From contig JARLHU010000098.1 in the NCBI GenBank assembly GCA_031292095.1, positions 1-47,485 on the forward strand: a DNA stretch of 47,485 nucleotides. The letters are read 5' to 3'. Made by a program: the position numbers and the translations under genes. Origin of the DNA: Desulfosporosinus sp. GTDB taxonomy: Bacteria; Bacillota; Desulfitobacteriia; Desulfitobacteriales; Desulfitobacteriaceae. The notes under the pieces are model-generated. The model had not been told where the DNA came from and did not search any database. It saw nothing but the letters and a program-made list of their open reading frames with translations. The first letter of the stretch is position 1; the number at the start of each line of letters is the position of its first letter. Below, in pieces: positions 24,197 through 31,714 of the stretch.

Positions 24197-25122
24197 TTAA
24201 AATTGAAGGACTTAAAAAAAGCTATGGCAAAACGCAAGCTCTTAAAGGGGTCAGTTTTGAAATTGAACAGGGTAGTATTTTCGGTTTTGTTGGTCCCAAT
24301 GGAGCGGGTAAGACCACGACGTTGAAAATTCTAGCGACCTTAATGGTTCCGACCGAGGGTAAAGCCTATATTGATGGGGTGGATGTGACCAAACATCCCA
24401 AAAAGATCCGTGCTCTGATGGGCTATATGCCTGACTTTTTTGGGGTGTATGAGCGGATTAAAGTGACTGAGTACTTGGATTTTTACGCTTCCTGCTATGG
24501 GATCTCCGGAGGAAAACGAAAGAGCATTATTGCTGATCTCTTAGAGCTGACCGATCTTGGGCTAAAAGCAGATGCTTATGTAGATTCTTTGTCCCGGGGA
24601 ATGAAGCAGAGGCTGTGTTTGGCGCGAAGTTTAGTTCATGACCCTAAGGTGCTTCTGCTTGATGAGCCCGCCTCAGGTTTAGATCCTCGGGCTAGGGTGG
24701 AGATGCGCGAGTTACTAAGAGAACTTAAGAATATGGGTAAGAGTATAATTATTTCTTCACATATTCTGCCGGAACTAGCCGAGTTGTGTACGGAAGTCGG
24801 AATTATTGAAGGTGGAGAGTTGATTGCGGTCGGCAGTGTGGATAATATTACTGCTCAACTTCAACAAAAAAAGTTGATTCAAGTCAAGGTTCAGGAAAAG
24901 ATCAGCGAGGCTAGAGTTTTAATTGAAGAGAATCCTTGGGTAGCAGCTGTGAATGAGACAGCAGATGGTGTTTTACAGGTTCGTTTTTCTGGTGATGGAG
25001 AGGAGCAACAAAAACTACTGCGCGCTTTGATTTTAGCAGAACTCCCAGTCCTTTCCTTTGCGGAATCCTCCAACAGTTTAGAAGATTTATTTATGCAGAT
25101 TACCAAGGGGGTTGGACGATGA
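24193..25122 (+). CDS. ABC transporter ATP-binding protein
   Basis: This 309-residue ATPase of an ABC-2 type exporter has Walker A GPNGAGKTT (34-42), the signature LSRGMKQR, Walker B VLLLDEPASGLD and a switch His (ISSHILPE). The 80-residue C-terminal extension is typical of the Ccm/Nod/Gld-like subgroup (GldA-type). It overlaps both neighbours by four bases (GTGA and ATGA), so it forms a tightly coupled pair with the permease that follows. The substrate is unknown. Confidence 0.9.
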   Translation: MIKIEGLKKSYGKTQALKGVSFEIEQGSIFGFVGPNGAGKTTTLKILATLMVPTEGKAYIDGVDVTKHPKKIRALMGYMPDFFGVYERIKVTEYLDFYASCYGISGGKRKSIIADLLELTDLGLKADAYVDSLSRGMKQRLCLARSLVHDPKVLLLDEPASGLDPRARVEMRELLRELKNMGKSIIISSHILPELAELCTEVGIIEGGELIAVGSVDNITAQLQQKKLIQVKVQEKISEARVLIEENPWVAAVNETADGVLQVRFSGDGEEQQKLLRALILAELPVLSFAESSNSLEDLFMQITKGVGR

Positions 25123-26024
25123 TTGTAAATCCAGTTTTAGCTAAAGAATTGCGGGATAGAGTGCGTACCTGGCGTTCCCCGTTTTTAATAACGATCTATT
25201 TGATGGCCCTAGCCGGAATCGGTGGTCTCAATTATTATTTTCAAACCATGTATAGTTTTGGTGGTACTCAGGCTTTGCGCTTAGGTTTGATGACCTTTGC
25301 TTTCCTAGCGGTTGTGCAACTCATACTAATTGCCTTTTTAGCGCCAGGAATGACGGCTTCAATCATCAGTGGGGAACGGGAGCGGCAAACCTGGGCGCTT
25401 TTATTGGTGACCCGACTTTCTCCTCTGTCCATTGTGGTAGGTAAACTTTTGTCTGCGATCAGCTATATTGTGTTGCTTATTTTAGCTTCGACGCCAATCT
25501 ACAGTACTATTTTTCTGTTTGGGGCAGTTGACATGCGTAACTTACTTCTGATCGTTCTAGTTTCCTTGGTAACGACAGTGACTTTAGCTAGTATCGGTCT
25601 CTTTTGCTCTGCCCTATTTAAACGTACGATTACGGCAATTGTAATTAGCTATTTACTGACCTTCTTTCTTTTCGGAGGGACTTTAATCTCAGCCGGAGTG
25701 ATACAGAGTTTGAATATGGAAAAATGGTCAAGGTTAAACCAAGCTCCGCCGACCCCTTTTATCGTTAATTTTAATCCTTTAGTGGCCTTAGGTTCGGCTT
25801 TGCCTGAGGGGGTAGAAATAGTACCTTTTTCCCGCTCCGTTGTCCGATCTACAGCTGTGTTAACCAGCAATGGTCAAACTATGCCGACTCAAGTGAAGCC
25901 GGTTGAACCTCGGCCCGTCTGGCAGGTCAATCTTATGTTAGATGCCCTGATCATCTTGGTTTGCCTAGGGCTAACGGTTTGGCTGATTCGTCCTCTGCGA
26001 GCAGGGAACAAGAAAGGGGGGTAA
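25119..26024 (+). CDS. ABC-2 type permease
   Basis: This 301-residue membrane protein has six predicted spans. The N-terminal block VLAKELRDRVRTWRSPF and the ISGERERQTWALLLVTRLSP helix are hallmarks of ABC-2 permeases. A polar loop lies before the last span (about 205-270). It works with the ATPase just upstream, whose gene it overlaps by four bases. In GldA/GldF-like systems such pairs sit beside MoxR/VWA genes, but the exported substrate is not known. Confidence 0.87.
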   Translation: MIVNPVLAKELRDRVRTWRSPFLITIYLMALAGIGGLNYYFQTMYSFGGTQALRLGLMTFAFLAVVQLILIAFLAPGMTASIISGERERQTWALLLVTRLSPLSIVVGKLLSAISYIVLLILASTPIYSTIFLFGAVDMRNLLLIVLVSLVTTVTLASIGLFCSALFKRTITAIVISYLLTFFLFGGTLISAGVIQSLNMEKWSRLNQAPPTPFIVNFNPLVALGSALPEGVEIVPFSRSVVRSTAVLTSNGQTMPTQVKPVEPRPVWQVNLMLDALIILVCLGLTVWLIRPLRAGNKKGG

Positions 26025-26026
26025 CG

Positions 26027-27793
26027 GTGGAAGCTGTAACAGGGCAACACCTACTTAAGGCTCTGAAGCCGGTTCTGAGACATATAAGTTGGCAGCACTA
26101 TGTTAAGTGGCTGGTTAGAGGGTTTACTATTTCTTCCGGGTCTGCTCTGCTCGTGTTCACGGCCGCCCGAATGTTTCCTATCTATAATAGTAGCTCCTGG
26201 GTGGTTGTTCTGAGTTTGTTACTATTACTTTCAGTCATGCTCAGAGCATTTAAGGTGCGTCCCGGTTTGTGGGAAGCAGCCTTGAGTGTGGACCGAGCAG
26301 GGCTTAAAGAACGTGCGACGACAGCTTGGCAATTGCAAGATGCTGTGGATGGTTTAGCCCAGCGCCAGCGCCAGGATGCCTTAGAACATCTCAACGGGTT
26401 TGCGTTCAAAAAAGCACTACCTTGGCCTAGGTACGGCCAACAATTGGGAAGACTTACTGCCCTCTTGGTCGTTGTTCTTGTTTTGGCTTTATGGCCAAAC
26501 CGGATGGACGAGATCGCTCGCCTTAATCATGAAGCGAAAGAGGAACTGATTGCAACCCAGGGTGTGGTTCAAAAGGTTGAAGAGCTTTTAAAGAATGATC
26601 CCAAAATCTCAGCTGATTTGAAGAGACAACTTGCCGATGACTTGACAAAGTTACAACAGGAATTGAAGAAAGCGAAGTCTTTGGGAGAAGGCGCAGAGGC
26701 TTTGGCTAAAACCCAAAAGGAACTGACGACAAAGCTAAGTCAGACCGAAGAGAAGCAAAATCTTGATAAGTTAGCATTTAGGTTACAGCAAAATCCTGCG
26801 ACTAAAGGAACCGGAGCTGCTTTACAAAAGCGAGATGTTGCAGATCTTAGGCAACAGACAAGCGAGCTGGAAAAAAAGATCAAGGAAATGGAACCCGCGG
26901 AAAGAGAAAAACTGGCTAAGTTTTTTGAGGAGATAGCTAAGTCTCAGGAAAAAGCGGGTAACTCTAATCGAGCCGGTGATTTAAACAAAGCGAGCCAGGC
27001 AATTGGCTCTTCGGGACAAGCCGGGGCCGAGGAAATGGCGAATTTGTCTGAGCAACTAGCTCAGCAACTTGCCTCGGATGAGGCTGCAACTCGTATAGCG
27101 GGTGATTTGACCGAGGGCCTCAGTAGTGCCAAGGAAAAAGTGTTGGCAACCGCCAATCGTTTAGGAGCCGGATCTGTCCCTAGCGGAGCTGCTAATTCCC
27201 AAGGCTCTAATGGTTCTGGTAATCCCACTCAGACTGCCGACAGTGACAAGGTCGGTAAGAGCGGAAACGGAAGTGGAAACAACGGTAGCGATAACGGGAA
27301 GGATAATGCAGCAGGTTCCGGCTCGGGAACGGGAACGGGAACAGGGTCAGGAACGGGGAGCGGTAGTGGAACAGGTGGAGGTTCAGGGGGCGGCGGTGGC
27401 AGCGGGAAAAGTGGCAATAATGCGGGGAGCGGAACGAGCAACCAGACTAGTAGTATGAATGGGCAAACAAAAGTTGGAGCTCCCGGCTCCAGCGGCATAG
27501 GTGGAAATGGGGACAGTCGTGAAGGCCACTGGGATCAAGTTTATGTTCCCAGTGGCAGGGTCGGCAACGGGGGAGTAGAAAGCAGGTTGGGTGGTTCCGC
27601 TGGTAATAACTCAGGAGATTCTACCATGGTTGATGCTGCCGGTGGTTTAGCTCAGGGTGGAAGTTTACTTCCCTATTCTGAAGTATTTACTCAGTACGAG
27701 GCTGAAGCGAGAGAAAGCATGGATAAAGAGAGTGTTCCAGATAATTTAAAGACTTTAGTTAGAAGCTACTTTTTAGATTTATCTGGAGAGTAA
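26027..27793 (+). CDS. Membrane protein with coiled coil and Gly/Ser-rich repeat
   Basis: This 588-residue protein has two N-terminal spans followed by a segment (LSVDRAGLKERATTAWQLQD) that resembles DUF4175-like proteins. A third span lies near residue 155, then a long charged coiled coil (about 170-375) and a low-complexity Gly/Ser/Thr stretch at about 385-500. Its end (LKTLVRSYFLDLSGE) is the kind of motif that couples to the downstream ATPase system. The GTG start at 26027 was chosen because GGGGGG precedes it; the frame continues upstream inside the permease gene. The repeat stretch, about 100 bases around 27320-27420, is GC-rich and may vary in copy number. No enzyme motif is seen. Confidence 0.7.
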   Translation: MEAVTGQHLLKALKPVLRHISWQHYVKWLVRGFTISSGSALLVFTAARMFPIYNSSSWVVVLSLLLLLSVMLRAFKVRPGLWEAALSVDRAGLKERATTAWQLQDAVDGLAQRQRQDALEHLNGFAFKKALPWPRYGQQLGRLTALLVVVLVLALWPNRMDEIARLNHEAKEELIATQGVVQKVEELLKNDPKISADLKRQLADDLTKLQQELKKAKSLGEGAEALAKTQKELTTKLSQTEEKQNLDKLAFRLQQNPATKGTGAALQKRDVADLRQQTSELEKKIKEMEPAEREKLAKFFEEIAKSQEKAGNSNRAGDLNKASQAIGSSGQAGAEEMANLSEQLAQQLASDEAATRIAGDLTEGLSSAKEKVLATANRLGAGSVPSGAANSQGSNGSGNPTQTADSDKVGKSGNGSGNNGSDNGKDNAAGSGSGTGTGTGSGTGSGSGTGGGSGGGGGSGKSGNNAGSGTSNQTSSMNGQTKVGAPGSSGIGGNGDSREGHWDQVYVPSGRVGNGGVESRLGGSAGNNSGDSTMVDAAGGLAQGGSLLPYSEVFTQYEAEARESMDKESVPDNLKTLVRSYFLDLSGE

Positions 27794-27910
27794 ACGCGGG
27801 GAGAAGCGGAGGGACGATTCTCTTGCTTCCTCTTGCCCTTTCTGGCGAGGAGTAAAAAACAAAAAATGGTAGGAACAGCGGAGGAACACAAAACGATGGA
27901 GGGATAGATT

Positions 27911-28897
27911 TTGCCGACGGATATTGGAGAAGCTCAATTGACTGAAATAGTGGATAAAGTTCAAGGAATCGAAAGGGAAGTCGCTAAAGTGATGGTAGGC
28001 CAGCAGGATGCGATCAGACAGGTTTTATTATGTCTGATTTCCGGAGGGCATGTTTTGCTGGAAGGGGTCCCTGGTTTGGGTAAGACTCTTTTAGTTAGGT
28101 CTTTGAGCCAGGTCTTAGGGCTGAAATTTGCGCGGATTCAGTTCACCCCAGATTTAATGCCTGCCGATATCGTGGGGACGAACATTATGACAGAAACTGG
28201 AGAAGGGCGAAGCTTTCAGTTCCAACCAGGATCAATTTTTGCCAATTTAGTGTTGGCTGACGAGATTAATAGGGCGACGCCAAAAACCCAGAGTGCTTTA
28301 CTGGAGGCCATGCAGGAGCGAACGGTCTCTGTAGCGGGAATTACAAGGGCTTTACCCAATCCGTTTTTTGTGTTAGCTACTCAGAATCCGTTAGAGATGG
28401 AAGGAACGTATCCTTTGCCTGAAGCTCAACTGGACCGCTTTCTCTTTAAAATTATGGTTGCTTTTCCTTCATCTGAAGATCTAAAGAAAATTTTGACCAT
28501 GACGACCACGGAACAAAGTGTTCTACCGGAAAACGTGGTTGACGATCAAGGGCTGGCTCGTCTGATTAAAGTTGCTAAACATATCCCAGTGGCGGATCAT
28601 GTGGCAGATTACATCGTAAGGCTTATCTTGGCGACTCATCCTGAACAGCCTGGAGCTGTTGAACGGGTTAAAAAATATGTTCGGTATGGAGCCAGCCCGC
28701 GAGGTGCCCAAGCGATCCTAACGACAGCGCGAATCAGGGCCTTACTGGATGGACGATTTAATGTCGCCTTTGAGGATGTTTTTGCGGTAGCTTTGCCAGC
28801 CTTAAGACACCGTATGTTTATTAACTTTGAAGGGGAAGCAGAAGGGGTTACAAGCGATAATCTAGTTCAAGAATTACTGGAGTCTGTACAGAAGTAA
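27911..28897 (+). CDS. MoxR-family AAA+ ATPase
   Basis: This 328-residue AAA+ protein has Walker A GVPGLGKT (52-59), Walker B LVLADEIN (113-120), sensor 1 LATQNPLE and the C-terminal lid with ASPRG. MoxR ATPases act as chaperone-like remodelers and form complexes with von Willebrand A proteins, here the products of the next three genes. The start is TTG with GGAGGG 8 bases upstream. The 117-base gap before it is the largest inside this operon and may hold an internal promoter, though none was clear. Confidence 0.93.
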   Translation: MPTDIGEAQLTEIVDKVQGIEREVAKVMVGQQDAIRQVLLCLISGGHVLLEGVPGLGKTLLVRSLSQVLGLKFARIQFTPDLMPADIVGTNIMTETGEGRSFQFQPGSIFANLVLADEINRATPKTQSALLEAMQERTVSVAGITRALPNPFFVLATQNPLEMEGTYPLPEAQLDRFLFKIMVAFPSSEDLKKILTMTTTEQSVLPENVVDDQGLARLIKVAKHIPVADHVADYIVRLILATHPEQPGAVERVKKYVRYGASPRGAQAILTTARIRALLDGRFNVAFEDVFAVALPALRHRMFINFEGEAEGVTSDNLVQELLESVQK

Positions 28898-28988
28898 CAG
28901 AGACATGAAAGACGTATTGTTTGAGGATTAAAGTTCAATGTTCGAACCACGAACAACGAACATCGAACTTCGAGTAGGGGGGAGCGGG

Positions 28989-29870
28989 TTGGCAGTACTA
29001 CTCTTTGAAAAGGAGTTTCTTAAAAAACTAGAGACTATGGCCTTCCTCTTAAAAAAGGCTCGGGCCGGGCGTTATAGTGGGTTACATCGTTCAACTCGCA
29101 AAGGTCAGTCCGTAGAATTCGCGGATTATCGAGCCTATGTTTCAGGCGATGATTTTCGTCAAGTGGATTGGAATGCTTATGCTCGGTTGGATAGGTTGTT
29201 TATAAAATTGTTTATGGAAGAAAATGATTTAAGTATTCATCTTTTACTGGATACGAGTGGTTCCATGGCCTTGGAGGGTAGTTCAAAGTATCCTTTAGCT
29301 AAACAGTTGGTGGGTGCTTTAGGTTATTTAGCACTCGTTAATATGGAACAAGTGGGTGTCATCGCCTTAAACCAGGGAACTAATCGTGTTCTGCCGCTCC
29401 AACGGGGAAGAAACGCCATCAGTAGGCTCTGGGGATTTTTGACGCAATTGGAGGCGGGAGGGGAAACAGACATAAATATTAGTCTGCGTCAAACCGGGAA
29501 ACACATTAAAGGGCCAGGCATTGCCATAATTCTCTCGGATTTATTAAGCCCGTCAGGTTATCAAGAGGGCCTTAAATACTTGCAGCATTTGGGTCAGCAA
29601 GTAGTGGTTTTGCATATTCTTTCTCCAGAGGAAAGAGATCCCCAGTTACTGGGGAATTTCCGTTTGCTTGATTGTGAAACAGGTTTGGAAAAAGAAGTGA
29701 GTATTACGCCGATCCTCCTCAAGGCCTACAAAGATCACCTGGAAACGTTTATCAGCAGTTGCCAGCAATTTTGTCTAAGTCGGGAGATCACTTATCACAT
29801 GGTCGGATCGGATGAAAGTTTGGAAGATATCCTTTTGCGTTCTTTACGTGGGACTGAAGTTTTGGTGTAG
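28989..29870 (+). CDS. DUF58 domain protein
   Basis: The product has the DUF58 plan: GRYSGLHRSTRKGQSVEF, then DDFRQVDWNAYARLD, then a VWA-like domain with the metal site LLLDTSGSM. DUF58 proteins nearly always follow a MoxR gene and are thought to be its partner. The start is uncertain. I prefer TTG at 28989 (GGGGGGAG upstream, 293 aa); an ATG at 28938 adds 17 residues coded by a stretch with repeated GAAC words and no ribosome site. No membrane span is evident, so it is probably cytosolic or bound to the complex. Confidence 0.87.
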   Translation: MAVLLFEKEFLKKLETMAFLLKKARAGRYSGLHRSTRKGQSVEFADYRAYVSGDDFRQVDWNAYARLDRLFIKLFMEENDLSIHLLLDTSGSMALEGSSKYPLAKQLVGALGYLALVNMEQVGVIALNQGTNRVLPLQRGRNAISRLWGFLTQLEAGGETDINISLRQTGKHIKGPGIAIILSDLLSPSGYQEGLKYLQHLGQQVVVLHILSPEERDPQLLGNFRLLDCETGLEKEVSITPILLKAYKDHLETFISSCQQFCLSREITYHMVGSDESLEDILLRSLRGTEVLV

Positions 29871-29893
29871 TTTTTAGGGAAAGAGTTGGTATA

Positions 29894-31714
29894 ATGCAGT
29901 TCCTGGCTCCCTTCTCGTTGGTATTTTCACTGATCATTCCTGTCATTATTGTATTTTATTTATTAAAGCAAAAGAAACAACAGCAAACGGTGAGTAGTAC
30001 AATGCTCTGGCAAAAGGCTTTAGCGGATACCATTTCGCAAACTCCTTGGCAGAAACTACGCCGTAACCTGCTTTTATTCATACAGCTCCTTCTGGCCTTG
30101 CTCTTGGTTTGGGCTTTAACGCGTCCTTTTTTTGTGCGCGAGCAGCAAGCCGGGGCCAGTTTTATCCTCCTTGTAGATACATCGACGAGTATGATGAGCA
30201 AGGAAGAGGGTGGGACTCGGATGGAACTGGCTAAGGCTGAGGCCGAAAAGCTGATCAAGGCTCAGAGTAATGGAACAAAATTCACTTTGATTGGGGTGGG
30301 TTCGGTTCCGGAAATACTGGCGAACCAAGTTGACCGCCAGGAAGTTCTGAACAAATTACAGGGAATACAGACGGGTTACCAGGAGGGGAATCTCGATAAT
30401 ACGCTTTCTTTAGTCTCCGCCCTGCTCGAAAAGGGAACAATGGCCTCGGTCATTTTTTATAGTGACGGAGGAGTAATTTTACCGGAAGGGCCGGTGGGAG
30501 TGAAGGAGTTCCAATACAAACGAATTGGTACCCGTGAAGATAATTTGGCAATTGGGGCTTTTTCTTGGCGTGACGGCCCAGAAGGAGCGGTTGCGATGAC
30601 TAGGATTGATAATTATGGTGCTGAAGAGCAGGAGGTTACAGTTAATCTGCTTTCTGAAGGCAAGACGCTCGACGTCCAAGCAGTTAAAGTTGAACCAGGT
30701 AAACCCGGGTATCTGTTTTGGCCGGTTCCCAAACAAACCTCATATTTAGAGGCGCGTATTGAAGAGAAGGATGCTTTGGACGTTGACAATATCGCTTGGT
30801 TGGTCCCCCATAAGAATGACTTAAGTAAAGTGTTATTGGTGACGGAGGGGGATTCCTTTCTGGAACAAGTCCTGAAATTAAACCCTCTTCTTGAAGTCCA
30901 TAAAGTAAAAGCTGAAGGTTATTCTGGAGTTAAGGACAAGTACGATCTTTATGTGTTCGATGGTTTTTGGCCGGAAAAACCGCCGGAAGGCCAATTGTTA
31001 GTTTTTAATCCCCCTGCTTCAAGTGGGTTAAGTGGAGAAAAAGAAGGGTCAGTAACAGAAAAATTACAACCCGCGCTCGAACAACCCCTCTTGGACCACG
31101 TTTCGTGGGCGGATGTTCATGTGGCTAAAAGTAAAGACTTAAAACTTCCCACTGACGGGCAAGCGCTCTTGAAAAGCGGAGAGCGGACTATGTTAGCGAT
31201 AGGCAAAGTAGACCGAGTAAGGGCCGCTATTTTCGGCTTCGATTTGCATCAGTCTGATCTTCCCCTTCGGGCAGCTTTTCCTATTTTGATTCAGAATCTA
31301 ACCAATTGGCTGCTGCCAGGGGTGAACCCAACAGAAACCCTGGTCAAGATTGGGACACCGTGGGAATTGAGTGTACGGCCCCAGGTTGATGAAGTAAACC
31401 TTTATCAACCGGATGGACAGAAGATTCCTCTAGCGCCGCCTTTCCCGATCATTAAAGCCACCGACAAGTTTAGTCCGGGCTTATATAAGCTGGAACAGGT
31501 AAGTAAGGGCGAAAAAGAGCTGAGTCCGATCGCTGTGAATTATTCGTCTCCTCAAGAATCTCAAGTTAAGCCGGTGGTTCATCTGCTGCTTGGCAAGAAA
31601 GATCTGAATGTTGAAGTCGGTACTAACGTGGTCTGGGAGTTTTGGCCCTGGGTTGTTTTAATGGTCTTGTTGCTTTTAGCGGTGGAATGGTGGGTGTATT
31701 TGTGTGGGCATTAG
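29894..31714 (+). CDS. BatA-like VWA membrane protein
   Basis: This 606-residue protein has a span at residues 5-24, a BatA/aerotolerance-type segment (TMLWQKALADTISQTPWQKL), a second span (about 58-78), and a VWA domain beginning at about 90 with an intact MIDAS start (LLVDTSTSM). A domain around 300-480 follows and a last span (about 575-597). The VWA domain and most of the protein should lie outside the membrane after the second span. It is read 23 bases after the DUF58 gene and overlaps the next gene by 11 bases. Proteins of this type pair with MoxR in poorly defined envelope complexes. Confidence 0.85.
   Translation: MQFLAPFSLVFSLIIPVIIVFYLLKQKKQQQTVSSTMLWQKALADTISQTPWQKLRRNLLLFIQLLLALLLVWALTRPFFVREQQAGASFILLVDTSTSMMSKEEGGTRMELAKAEAEKLIKAQSNGTKFTLIGVGSVPEILANQVDRQEVLNKLQGIQTGYQEGNLDNTLSLVSALLEKGTMASVIFYSDGGVILPEGPVGVKEFQYKRIGTREDNLAIGAFSWRDGPEGAVAMTRIDNYGAEEQEVTVNLLSEGKTLDVQAVKVEPGKPGYLFWPVPKQTSYLEARIEEKDALDVDNIAWLVPHKNDLSKVLLVTEGDSFLEQVLKLNPLLEVHKVKAEGYSGVKDKYDLYVFDGFWPEKPPEGQLLVFNPPASSGLSGEKEGSVTEKLQPALEQPLLDHVSWADVHVAKSKDLKLPTDGQALLKSGERTMLAIGKVDRVRAAIFGFDLHQSDLPLRAAFPILIQNLTNWLLPGVNPTETLVKIGTPWELSVRPQVDEVNLYQPDGQKIPLAPPFPIIKATDKFSPGLYKLEQVSKGEKELSPIAVNYSSPQESQVKPVVHLLLGKKDLNVEVGTNVVWEFWPWVVLMVLLLLAVEWWVYLCGH

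Noticed and set aside
27229..27498. Proline-rich minus-strand frame opposite the Gly/Ser-rich segment
   Set aside because: It is the antisense shadow of GC-rich glycine codons and has no ribosome site or family features.
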